DNA of 64,000 nucleotides from NCBI RefSeq assembly GCF_038900095.1, contig NZ_JBBMQQ010000002.1, positions 496,001 to 560,000 on the forward strand, given 5' to 3'. Made by a program: the position numbers and the translations under genes. Each line of letters begins with the position of its first letter. The stretch's first letter is position 1. Positions 17,585-25,605 of this stretch are shown one piece after another. The stretch is from Hoeflea sp038900095. Its GTDB lineage: Bacteria > Pseudomonadota > Alphaproteobacteria > Rhizobiales > Rhizobiaceae. A model generated the notes under the pieces. That model had not been told where the DNA came from. It did no database searches and worked only from the letters and a program-made list of their open reading frames with translations.

Positions 17585-18714
17585 GCCGCAATCCGCAGGC
17601 GTGCGGGCGACAGTGCGGCGGCCGTTACCCCCAGATCCGCAACATCGCCGGGCAGATCATTCCCGCGAACCAGTGCTGCGGCGCTGCGCGCCATCGCCGG
17701 CGCGCTCTGGATGCCGTATCCGCCCTGGCCGGCCAACCAGAAGAAGCCGGGTGCATCGGGAGCGTAGCCTGCCACCGGGTCGCCATCGGGCAGGAAGCTG
17801 CGCAACCCGGCCCATTTGTGGTCGATGCGCCTGATCTGCAGATCGAAGGCGGTTTGAATGCGGTCGACGCAGATGGCGATGTCGAGCTCTTCCGGCTGGG
17901 CGTCGCAGGGCTCGGAGAGGGTTTCGTCCGCTGGCGAGATCAGCAGCTTGCCGGCGTCGGGCTTGAGATAGAATTGCTCTTCGACATCGACGACCATCGG
18001 CCAGGCATCGGGAACAATTCCGGCAGGCGGGTCGACCAGAAGCGCCGTGCGGCGCAGCGGGCGAAGCCCCTTGGTGGCGACGCCGGCCATCCCGGCGATG
18101 ACATCGGCCCAGGCGCCGGCCGCATTGACGACAATCGGTGCGTGGAGGATCTGATCCGGGGTTTCGACCTGCCAGTCAGCGCCGATGCGGTTCAGGCCTG
18201 TGACTTCCGCCTTTGTGATCAGAGACCCGCCTTCGGCGCGGAAATGGCGCAGGTAATGCTGGTGCAGGCCATGGACCTCTATATCCGCAGCCGAGTTGTC
18301 GAAGAGACCGGCGCTCGCATAACCGTCGCGCAGCAGCGGCGAACGGGTGCGCAGCTGTTCTGCGGTCTGCGGCTCGACGACCGAACCCAAAGCACTGCGC
18401 ATGGCGTCGAGCTTGTCGGCCTGATCGGCCCGGGCCACGAACAATGCCCCGCGCGAGCGCAAAAGGCCTGCAGGTGGATTGCCTGGTCCCTGCCCCAGAA
18501 AGAAGGTGTGAGAAGCGCGTGAGAGCGCCCTGATTACGGGTGGACCATAGGCCTGGGTATAAAGCGCAGCAGAGCGTCCGGTGGTGTGGTAGCCGGGGTG
18601 GTTTTCGCGCTCGAGGAGCGCCACGCGCCCCGTGCCTGCCAATTCGGCGGCGACCGAGGCCCCCGCCATTCCGGCGCCGATGACAATGATGTCATAGTGT
18701 TGGTGCGCGGTCAT
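17581..18714 (-). CDS. FAD-dependent D-amino-acid dehydrogenase, D-arginine dehydrogenase (DauA)-like
   Basis: This 377-residue DAO-family flavoprotein has the N-terminal FAD motif VIGAGMAGASVA, then PGYHTTGRSAALYTQAYGPP and C-terminal GLRSFLPDGDPVAGYAPD and GQGGYGIQ, which closely resemble Pseudomonas DauA. DauA oxidises D-arginine and other D-amino acids to imino acids. No signal peptide. The ATG at 18714 follows a good AGGGGAAGG ribosome binding site; a longer upstream reading runs through the operator region. It is the first gene of the operon, divergent from the XRE-cupin regulator. Confidence 0.85.
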   Translation of the reverse strand: MTAHQHYDIIVIGAGMAGASVAAELAGTGRVALLERENHPGYHTTGRSAALYTQAYGPPVIRALSRASHTFFLGQGPGNPPAGLLRSRGALFVARADQADKLDAMRSALGSVVEPQTAEQLRTRSPLLRDGYASAGLFDNSAADIEVHGLHQHYLRHFRAEGGSLITKAEVTGLNRIGADWQVETPDQILHAPIVVNAAGAWADVIAGMAGVATKGLRPLRRTALLVDPPAGIVPDAWPMVVDVEEQFYLKPDAGKLLISPADETLSEPCDAQPEELDIAICVDRIQTAFDLQIRRIDHKWAGLRSFLPDGDPVAGYAPDAPGFFWLAGQGGYGIQSAPAMARSAAALVRGNDLPGDVADLGVTAAALSPARLRIAA

Positions 18715-18757
18715 GCCTTCCCCTTGAATGTCCCAGCGGAAAGAGGTTAACACTAAT

Positions 18758-18771
18758 TTTCCTTTTGGAAA
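18758..18771. promoter_or_regulatory. Operator copy 1, TTTCC-N4-GGAAA
   Basis: TTTCCTTTTGGAAA is an inverted repeat with 5-bp arms. It lies 44 nt upstream of the DauA-like gene, on the promoter side of that gene. A second copy is centred 22 bp away, so both face the same side of the helix. Confidence 0.65.
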
Positions 18772-18779
18772 GAGGAATA

Positions 18780-18793
18780 TTTCCAATTGGAAA
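18780..18793. promoter_or_regulatory. Operator copy 2, TTTCC-N4-GGAAA
   Basis: TTTCCAATTGGAAA is a perfect 14-bp palindrome, 41 nt upstream of the XRE-cupin gene start. Together with copy 1 it is the likely binding site for that regulator, controlling itself and the divergent catabolic operon. Confidence 0.68.
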
Positions 18794-18833
18794 ATCGACG
18801 AGGCAATCGCGGTTTATCCCGCACGGTGCAGGC

Positions 18834-19418
18834 ATGAGCAAACAGACTGACAACGCCAACCCGCGGCAGGACTTCGGTCGCCGCCTGCGCAAGCTGCGTC
18901 AGGACAAGGGCTGGACCCTGGCCGAGCTGGCCGAACGCTCAGGCCTGGTCATATCGACGATATCCAAGGCGGAACGCGGCATCATCGCGCTGACCTACGA
19001 CCGGCTGGCGATGCTGGCACAGGCGCTGGAGGTGGATCTGGCGGCGTTCTTCAATGCCGAAGGCGAATCCTTCGCGCCCGGCAGTTTCGCGGTTGCCCGC
19101 AAGGGCGAGTTCGAAATGCAGGAAACCAGGAACTACGTCTACGAGATGCTGTTTCCCGATGTCTGGAACAAGGCGATGACCCCGATGATGGGATCGCTCA
19201 AGGCGCGCGAACTGGTCGATTTCGAAGAATTCGTGCGTCATCCCGGACAGGAATTCCTGATCGTCATGGCCGGGCAGGTTACGGTGTTTGTCGAGAACCG
19301 AGATCCGGTGGTCCTGAATGAGGGTGACAGTATCTATTTCGACAGTGCCGTCGGCCATCTCTATGCCTCGGGCGGTGAAGAGGATGCCCGCATCCTGGTG
19401 GTCTGCGCGCCGATTTGA
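18834..19418 (+). CDS. XRE-family regulator with C-terminal cupin domain
   Basis: This 194-residue regulator has an N-terminal helix-turn-helix (about residues 14-68; WTLAELAERSGLVISTISKAERG) and a C-terminal cupin (about 110-190; HPGQEFLIVMAGQVTVFVE...LNEGDSIYFDSAVGHLY). Such proteins usually sense a small molecule through the cupin. The start at 18834 is chosen because the upstream in-frame ATG (18765) would read through the operators; the ribosome binding site is weak. It probably controls the divergent seven-gene operon and its own gene. Confidence 0.88.
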   Translation: MSKQTDNANPRQDFGRRLRKLRQDKGWTLAELAERSGLVISTISKAERGIIALTYDRLAMLAQALEVDLAAFFNAEGESFAPGSFAVARKGEFEMQETRNYVYEMLFPDVWNKAMTPMMGSLKARELVDFEEFVRHPGQEFLIVMAGQVTVFVENRDPVVLNEGDSIYFDSAVGHLYASGGEEDARILVVCAPI

Positions 19419-19575
19419 CCGGGGCGGGAGAAGCCCTTTGCCAGGTTGCATTTGGTGTTGATGTCCGGGGTTTGCGTGCCGAACCTGGGCAGATCGGGTT
19501 GAGTTGAAGTCCGACTGTGGCTATCAGGTGTCTGCCACAGGCGAGACTGCCGCAAACAACAAGGCGCATTCCCAG

Positions 19576-20508
19576 ATGATCCCAGAATATCTCGTTACCC
19601 ATTCCGGCGGTTTCCATGCTGACGAACTGCTGTCCAGCGTCGTTCTGACCCGGCTTTTTCCCGAGGCGCGGATAGTCCGCAGCCGGGCGCCTGAATGGAT
19701 TACACCGGGGTCTGACCGGATCATCTATGATGTCGGCGGGGCCTATGATGCCGAAGCGCGGATCTTCGATCACCATCAGCGTGGGGCGCCGCTGCGGGAA
19801 GACGGGCAACCCTACAGCTCCTTCGGACTGATCTGGAAGCATTATGGTCGTGACTATCTTGCCGCGACAGGACTTCCCGATGCCCATGTCGAGGCTGTCC
19901 ACGCGGGCTTTGATGCGAGCTTCGTCCTGCCGATCGACCTGATGGACAACGGTGCGATGAGTCCGGCCGTGGCCGGGCCGCTGGCGGTGCTGACCTTGCC
20001 GGTTCTGCTTGAAACCCTGAAGCCGGTCTTCGACGAGCCGGACCCGGAGGCGCTGGAGCGTGCATTCGGCGAAGCGCTGACCATCGCGCGGAGTTTTCTC
20101 GAGGCCCGGATCGCCGGAAGTGCGGCAAAGCTCAGAGCCGAGGATCTGGTGCTGCAGGCGGTTTCGAGCGCGGGCGAAAGCCGGGTGCTGGAACTCCCGA
20201 TGGGCATGCCGTTCCGTTCGGCGATCATGAAGTCGGGTGCGGATCATTTGCTGTTCGTGGTTCACCCGCGCGACAAGGACTGGTGCCTGACCGGCATTCG
20301 CCGTGCGGATGAGGGATTTGAACAGCGCGCCGATCTGCCCGCTGCCTGGGCTGGCTTGACAAATGGTGACCTGGAAGCGGCTTGCGGCGTTCAGGGTGCG
20401 AGTTTCTGCCACAATGGCCGCTTCATTGCTGCTGCCAAGACCCGCGAGGCGGCTCTGGCGATGGCGGATATTGCGGTAAAAGAAGCAATCGCGACCGGAC
20501 AGGTCTGA
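19576..20508 (+). CDS. MYG1 / UPF0160 family protein
   Basis: This 310-residue protein carries the MYG1 metal-site motifs: THSGGFHADELLSSVVL at residues 8-24, YDVGGAYD near 52, and the DHHQRG motif near 64. The eukaryotic family member MYG1 is a 3'-5' RNA exonuclease related to DHH phosphoesterases; the bacterial role is not established. A longer reading starts at 19504, but the ATG at 19576 begins just before the conserved core. It stands alone, 157 nt after the XRE-cupin gene. Confidence 0.85.
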   Translation: MIPEYLVTHSGGFHADELLSSVVLTRLFPEARIVRSRAPEWITPGSDRIIYDVGGAYDAEARIFDHHQRGAPLREDGQPYSSFGLIWKHYGRDYLAATGLPDAHVEAVHAGFDASFVLPIDLMDNGAMSPAVAGPLAVLTLPVLLETLKPVFDEPDPEALERAFGEALTIARSFLEARIAGSAAKLRAEDLVLQAVSSAGESRVLELPMGMPFRSAIMKSGADHLLFVVHPRDKDWCLTGIRRADEGFEQRADLPAAWAGLTNGDLEAACGVQGASFCHNGRFIAAAKTREAALAMADIAVKEAIATGQV

Positions 20509-20998
20509 CGGAACGCTGACGCCAGGATCGCTTGAAGCCGTGACCTGGGAAAAGGTTGGTGAGGTGGGCGTCCAGCTCATGCGCCGGGTGCCCTGACATT
20601 GCCCGGATTTCCGCCACCAAGGCGTACCGATCGTCCGCCAACGATAGGCCACGGAGCGTGGTTGCAATCCGAATCTGTAGCAGATTTGCCACATTGATGC
20701 CGTGTTTTGGCTGCCTGAAGGGTTTTTGATTTGTGATCAGCTTATCTGAAAAAACCTCATAAAAACAATATATTATTTCCAATTTTCCGGGTGCTGAGGC
20801 GCGGCGTTAGCGCATGGATGTGGCTTTTTCCCGTGCACCGGCACTTTACTTGACAAAAAGAGTCAACTATTGGGGGTCTCATTGTAGCCCGCCAACTTTC
20901 CCTGTTTGAGGATTGTGAGCCAGCCAACCCGCTTCTCCCATCGGCATGTCCGTTCGGGAGGCTCACCAATCTTTGTATTTTTTAATGGGGGATGGGAC
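20509..20998. other. Intergenic region with an iron operator and a possible gene remnant
   Basis: About 490 nt. The left part (20509-about 20720) is GC-rich and, on the minus strand, reads protein-like sequence (RIATTLRGLSLADDRYALVAEIRA... split over the region) without a supported start or a family I recognise. It may be the remnant of a lost gene. The right part (about 20720-20998) is AT-rich promoter DNA for the TonB-dependent receptor and holds a TGA-N9-TCA site at 20851. Confidence 0.4.
20851..20865. promoter_or_regulatory. RirA-type iron-responsive operator
   Basis: TGACAAAAAGAGTCA fits the rhizobial iron-responsive operator pattern TGA-N9-TCA and extends to a TTGAC...GTCAA inverted repeat. 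It lies about 134 nt upstream of the receptor gene. A second site sharing TGACAAAA precedes hmuP. The pattern is short, so chance matches occur, but both copies stand in front of iron-uptake genes. Confidence 0.65.
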
Positions 20999-23497
20999 AT
21001 GAAGGTCTCGCTCAGGGGCGCGCCGGTTTCCGGCAATCGCAAAAATTCTCACTCACAGATTTCAGACATGTTGAGCGCCACCGTGGCAGCGGCCTGCTTT
21101 GTTGCTGTGGGCACTCATCATGGTATGGCTCAGGACGGCGAGCCGATCGTTCTTCCGACCGTCGAGGTTGAAACTACCCAACAACAGGAACCAGCCGCTG
21201 CAACGGCGGCGGCGGAACAGAAAGCCGCGGCGGCAAGCAAGCGGGCCGCGCAACGGGCCGCAGCGGCAAGGGCTCAGCGCCAGGCTGAATCGGCGGCCGC
21301 ACGCGCCGCAGCGCTTGAGGAAGCCAACCAGCGCGCTGAAGCTGAGGCAAAGGCTGCGGCTGAAGCTGCGGCGAAGGCCAAGGAAATTGCACGCGGCAAC
21401 CCCTATGCCGATCCGGACGCCCCGTTCAAGAGCGACCGGTTGGCCAATTCCCGTCTGCCCGGCAGCATCGCGGATACGCCGCGTACCGTCACGGCAATCG
21501 GCAAGGAAGTGCTGGAAGCTACCGGCATGACTTCGGTTCGTGAAATTGCACGCACCACGCCGGGCATCTCGCTCGGGTTCGGTGAAGGCGGCAACTCCTT
21601 CGGCGACAACATCTATATCCGTGGCTTCAAGGCCAACAACGATCTTTACGTCGATGGCGTCCGTGATTCCGGCATCAGCGTGCACGAGACGTTCAACACC
21701 GAGCAGGTCGAGGTGATCAAGGGGCCGGCAGGTACGATCGGCGGCCGCGGAACAACCGGCGGTGCGCTTGATATCGTTACCAAGAAGGCCAAGGACGTGT
21801 CGTTCTTCGAGGCTTCCACCACGGTAACCAGCGCGAAAACCAAACGCGCCACGATCGATTACAACCATGCTTTCAATGAACAGCTGCAGATCCGTTTGAA
21901 CGGGCTGGTTCAGGATGGCAACGTTGCCGGCCGCGACAATGTCAAGGATGACCGGCGCGGGTTTGCGGCGGCTGCGACAATCAAGCCGACCGACCTGTTC
22001 ACCATCGAAGCGGATATTTCGCATACGGAGATCAACCAGACCCCGGACTGGGGTGTACCCTACCTGTCAAACAATGGCGGTCCGGTGACCGAGCACGGTG
22101 TTGACCGTTCCACCTTCTACGGCGTGGTCGGCCGCGATTTCCAGGACGTGACCCAGACCGTCGGGACGGTCAAGACGATCTTCGACTTCTCGGACAGCGC
22201 AAGGCTCACCAATACCGCGCGCTACTCCCGTTCGATCAATGATTATGTGCTCACCGCACCGAGCAGCCTGATTACCAATAACTCGACCGACATCAACGAC
22301 TGGCAGGTGTCGCTGAGCTTCAAGAGCCGCTATCAGGAAACCGATGTGTTCTCCGACGTGCTGGAGCTGACCGGCGAAACCTCGCTGGGCGGGCTGTCCC
22401 ACACCTATGTGGCGGGTCTGAGCTACAGCGACGAGAAGGTGAATACCTACTCCTACGATAATCTGCAGAGCGAAGACTATAACCCCCCGGCCGGGCAGCG
22501 CGGTTGTGTGGTGACTGCCGTCAATCCCGATCCGATCGGGGAGGGTTGCTGGTCTGGTGAAGCGCCTGTCCGGGGAACCAGCGCGACCACCACACGGGTC
22601 CGTTCGACGTCGCTTTACGCGCTCGACACGGTCGAACTGAACGAGCACTGGCTGATCAATGGCGGCGTTCGTGTCGACTTCTACGACAACAAGCGCAGCT
22701 CTGGCAGCACCGATCTGTCGCGCAAGGACACGCTGTTCAACTGGAATGCCGGTGTCACCTACAAGCCGTGGGAAAGCACCAGCCTCTATGCGGCCGTCGC
22801 CAGCTCGTCGAACCCCTCGGGGCAGGAAATCGCCGCGGGCGGCAGTTTCTACGGCGGTCTGGACAATGGTGGCGTGGTTCTGGCTCCGGAACGCAACATG
22901 TCCTACGAGGCAGGCATCAAGTACGAGTACAATGATGACCTGCTGCTGACAGCCGCGGTCTTCCGCACGATCAAGTCGGATGCACGCGAGGACTACGATC
23001 CCGATGGCCGAAACGGTCCCGAGCCAACGCAATATCTCGACACGCTGAAATACAGCATGACGGGTATCGAGCTTGGCGTGTCGGGCAATCTGACCGACAG
23101 GATCAGCCTGTTCGGTGGCGCGGTGTTCATGGACAGCAAGATCCTGGCGAGCAACACGCCGACAGAAGTCGGCAAGGACATCGCCAACATCGCACACCAG
23201 CAGTTCAGCCTTCTGGGTACCTACAAGTACAATGAAAAGCTGACGCTGGGCGCCCGGGTGACTTATGCCGGCGGAAGGAAGCTTGGAAGCGTGTCTGCAA
23301 ATGGCAACACGCTGCCGGACTATACCACGCTCGATCTGCTGGCGACCTACAAGTTCTCGGAAAACGCGGAGATGCAGTTCAACGTCACCAACGTGGCTGA
23401 CACGACCTACTACGACTCCGGCTACCGTTCCGGTTCGCCATTCACCTATGTGGCGCCGGGCCGCGAGTTCTCGTTCAACCTGAAGGCCAAGTTCTAG
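20999..23497 (+). CDS. TonB-dependent siderophore receptor with Ala-rich N-terminal coil
   Basis: This 832-residue outer-membrane receptor has a long signal region ending near HGMAQ (about residue 45), a TonB-box-like EPIVLPTVEV at 48-57, an unusual alanine/charged coiled stretch at about 61-132, a plug domain (about 150-275; IADTPRTVTAIGKEVLEATG, IYIRGFKANNDLYVDGVRD) and a beta barrel ending in F. Plug sequence and the adjacent piuC suggest a Fiu/FhuE-like ferric catecholate or hydroxamate receptor. The ATG at 20999 follows a GGGGGATGG stretch; the longer reading from 20906 adds no signal features. Confidence 0.88.
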   Translation: MKVSLRGAPVSGNRKNSHSQISDMLSATVAAACFVAVGTHHGMAQDGEPIVLPTVEVETTQQQEPAAATAAAEQKAAAASKRAAQRAAAARAQRQAESAAARAAALEEANQRAEAEAKAAAEAAAKAKEIARGNPYADPDAPFKSDRLANSRLPGSIADTPRTVTAIGKEVLEATGMTSVREIARTTPGISLGFGEGGNSFGDNIYIRGFKANNDLYVDGVRDSGISVHETFNTEQVEVIKGPAGTIGGRGTTGGALDIVTKKAKDVSFFEASTTVTSAKTKRATIDYNHAFNEQLQIRLNGLVQDGNVAGRDNVKDDRRGFAAAATIKPTDLFTIEADISHTEINQTPDWGVPYLSNNGGPVTEHGVDRSTFYGVVGRDFQDVTQTVGTVKTIFDFSDSARLTNTARYSRSINDYVLTAPSSLITNNSTDINDWQVSLSFKSRYQETDVFSDVLELTGETSLGGLSHTYVAGLSYSDEKVNTYSYDNLQSEDYNPPAGQRGCVVTAVNPDPIGEGCWSGEAPVRGTSATTTRVRSTSLYALDTVELNEHWLINGGVRVDFYDNKRSSGSTDLSRKDTLFNWNAGVTYKPWESTSLYAAVASSSNPSGQEIAAGGSFYGGLDNGGVVLAPERNMSYEAGIKYEYNDDLLLTAAVFRTIKSDAREDYDPDGRNGPEPTQYLDTLKYSMTGIELGVSGNLTDRISLFGGAVFMDSKILASNTPTEVGKDIANIAHQQFSLLGTYKYNEKLTLGARVTYAGGRKLGSVSANGNTLPDYTTLDLLATYKFSENAEMQFNVTNVADTTYYDSGYRSGSPFTYVAPGREFSFNLKAKF

Positions 23498-23513
23498 GGC
23501 CTGATGCAACACA

Positions 23514-23542
23514 GCGTTCCGGGCGGCTTTCGCCCGGAACGC
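23514..23542 (+). other. Strong intercistronic hairpin between receptor and piuC
   Basis: GCGTTCCGGGCG (23514-23525) pairs perfectly with CGCCCGGAACGC (23531-23542) around a 5-nt loop. No T tract follows, and piuC starts 18 nt later. It is more likely an mRNA-stabilising or expression-setting element between the abundant receptor and the downstream genes than a full terminator. Confidence 0.6.
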
Positions 23543-23560
23543 CCATGATGGGATAGCCAG

Positions 23561-24244
23561 ATGCTGATCACAATTCCCGACATCCTGAGCAAGGATGAAG
23601 TGCGCCACTTCCGGGAGGTGCTCGACAAGGCCGAATGGGAATCCGGGTCGAAGACGGCCGGTGTCCAGTCGGAAAGCGTCAAGCGAAACCAGCAGATGCC
23701 GGTTGAGAGCGATGCCGCGCTCAAGCTCGGGCAATTTCTGCTGCAGAAACTTTCCGCAAACCCGGTGTTCCTGTCGGCGGCGCTGCCGCTGAGAATCCTG
23801 CCGCCGATGTTCAATCGCTACGAGACGGAAGAGACCTTCGGCATCCATGTCGACAATGCCATCCGCCTCAATCACCTGACGCAGGAACGTCTGAGGACCG
23901 ACCTGTCGATGACGGTGTTCCTGAGCGAGCCGGATGAATATGACGGCGGCGAGCTGATCGTCGAAGATCACTACGGCGCCCAGGAGGTCAAGCTCGAAGC
24001 CGGGCACATGGTGCTCTATCCGGCGACCAGCCTTCACCAGGTGGTGCCGGTTACCCGCGGCGCGCGGGTGGCGTCCTTCTTCTGGCTGCAAAGCATGATC
24101 CGCTCGGATTCACACCGCACCATGCTGTTCGATCTCGACCAGACCATCCAGTCGCTTGCCGGGCGGCTGGGTACCGGCGACGGCGAAGTCGTTCGCCTGA
24201 CGGGCATTTATCACAACCTTATCCGCACCTGGGCAGAGACCTGA
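23561..24244 (+). CDS. piuC: Fe(II)/2-oxoglutarate dioxygenase, PiuC/YbiX family
   Basis: This 227-residue PKHD-type hydroxylase has the iron-binding HxD in FGIHVDNA (about residue 96-98) and the distal histidine in YPATSLHQVVPVTRGAR, whose arginine binds 2-oxoglutarate. YbiX/PiuC is regularly encoded next to Fiu-type receptors. Its substrate is not firmly known; a role in handling the imported siderophore is assumed. It sits between receptor and exbB, 3 nt before exbB. Confidence 0.92.
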   Translation: MLITIPDILSKDEVRHFREVLDKAEWESGSKTAGVQSESVKRNQQMPVESDAALKLGQFLLQKLSANPVFLSAALPLRILPPMFNRYETEETFGIHVDNAIRLNHLTQERLRTDLSMTVFLSEPDEYDGGELIVEDHYGAQEVKLEAGHMVLYPATSLHQVVPVTRGARVASFFWLQSMIRSDSHRTMLFDLDQTIQSLAGRLGTGDGEVVRLTGIYHNLIRTWAET

Positions 24245-24247
24245 ATC

Positions 24248-25123
24248 ATGAAGACGAAGCTGATCCGATATGGTGTTTTGACCACGCTTACGGTGCTGGC
24301 GGGAGGCGCGTTCGCGCAGGATGCCGTCCAGTCCGCTGTTCCGGGCGGGTGGCTTGATGGTGTTGTCGCCGGATTGTCCGAGTGGCTGCAGCGGGCCGGT
24401 GAAGACGAGTTGAGCGCCATGGGCATGTTCATGGCTGCCGACTGGGTGGTCAAGGCGGTGATGATTTCGCTGGCCTTCGCCTCGGTGCTGACATGGCTGA
24501 TCTTCGTTGCAAAGACTGCCGACCTGTTCTGGCAACGAGCCCGGCTCAAGCGTGGCTTCCGGCGGATGGATGCGCACGGGACGCTGACCGGGGTCACGGC
24601 CGTCTTTTCCAACAGCAAGGGCGTTGTCGGACGGATGGTGCATGCGGCCTTGCGTGAACGGGATCGCAGCGCTGCGGCAGGCCTTGGCAAGGCAGGGATC
24701 AAGGAACGGGTTTCCTCCGAACTGGGCCGGATCGAAGCCGGCGCGGCCCGGAGCATGATGTCGGGCACCGGCGTTCTCGCCAATATCGGCTCGACGGCCC
24801 CCTTTGTCGGCCTGTTCGGAACCGTCTGGGGCATCATGAACAGCTTCATTTCGATCTCCGAGAGCAACACCACCAACCTGGCCGTAGTGGCTCCGGGCAT
24901 TGCAGAAGCGCTGCTTGCGACCGCGATCGGCCTGGTGGCGGCGATTCCTGCGGTGATCTTCTACAACCTGATTGCGCGCGGGCTGGGCGGCTACAAGGTG
25001 ATGCTTGCCGATGTGTCGGCACTGGTCGAGCGGACCTTGTCGCGTGATCTCGATCTTGCCGAACAGGCCCCCAACGTTGCGGCAGTGCAAACGGTCCCCG
25101 AACTTGCCGAGGCTGCGGAGTAA
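24248..25123 (+). CDS. exbB: TonB-system energiser ExbB
   Basis: This 291-residue inner-membrane protein belongs to the MotA/TolQ/ExbB family. It has a cleavable signal peptide ending near AFAQ (residue 24), a periplasmic N-terminal part, and three membrane spans near 62-87, 175-197 and 223-245. The family stretch STAPFVGLFGTVWGIMNSF followed by PGIAEALLATAIGLVAAIPAVIFYN is clear. With ExbD it uses the proton gradient to drive TonB. The signal-peptide form of ExbB is common in alphaproteobacteria. Confidence 0.93.
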   Translation: MKTKLIRYGVLTTLTVLAGGAFAQDAVQSAVPGGWLDGVVAGLSEWLQRAGEDELSAMGMFMAADWVVKAVMISLAFASVLTWLIFVAKTADLFWQRARLKRGFRRMDAHGTLTGVTAVFSNSKGVVGRMVHAALRERDRSAAAGLGKAGIKERVSSELGRIEAGAARSMMSGTGVLANIGSTAPFVGLFGTVWGIMNSFISISESNTTNLAVVAPGIAEALLATAIGLVAAIPAVIFYNLIARGLGGYKVMLADVSALVERTLSRDLDLAEQAPNVAAVQTVPELAEAAE

Positions 25124-25128
25124 GAGCC

Positions 25129-25605
25129 ATGGCGGGCAAGATTGGCGACGACGACGAACTGTCGGAAAACCACGACATCAACATCACGCCGTTTATCGAC
25201 GTGATGCTTGTGCTGTTGATCATCTTCATGGTGGCCGCCCCCCTGTCGACGGTGGATATCCCGGTCGAGCTTCCGGTGGCTGTCGCGGACCCACCGCAGC
25301 GTCCGCTCAAGCCGGTGTTCATCACCATCGCCGAGGATCTGTCGCTTTCTGTCGGCGAGACCGAGACCAGTTTCGAACGGCTCTATATCGATGTCGGGAT
25401 TGCCACGATGCAAAAGCGCGATACCCGGCTTTACATCCGCGCCGACAAATCGGTGCCCTATGGCGAGTTCATCCGGGTGATGAATATTCTTAGGGCCGAC
25501 GGGTTCTTGAAGATCGGCCTGGTCGGGCTGGATGAAAGTGCGGTGGGACCGGAGCAGCAGAGCCCTGCGGGCAGTGCGGTTACGGGAGCAGGGCAGGAGC
25601 CATGA
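25129..25605 (+). CDS. exbD: TonB-system energiser ExbD
   Basis: This 158-residue protein has the N-terminal cytoplasmic HDINITPFIDVMLVLLIIFMVAAPL segment, in which the membrane aspartate (ITPFID) is the proton-carrying residue, followed by a periplasmic domain. It starts 5 nt after exbB and overlaps tonB by 4 nt. It works as part of the ExbB-ExbD-TonB complex. Confidence 0.93.
   Translation: MAGKIGDDDELSENHDINITPFIDVMLVLLIIFMVAAPLSTVDIPVELPVAVADPPQRPLKPVFITIAEDLSLSVGETETSFERLYIDVGIATMQKRDTRLYIRADKSVPYGEFIRVMNILRADGFLKIGLVGLDESAVGPEQQSPAGSAVTGAGQEP

Noticed and set aside
22067..24091. A 674-residue open frame on the minus strand across the receptor and piuC
   Set aside because: Antisense to two well-supported genes, without known motifs; a product of high GC content.
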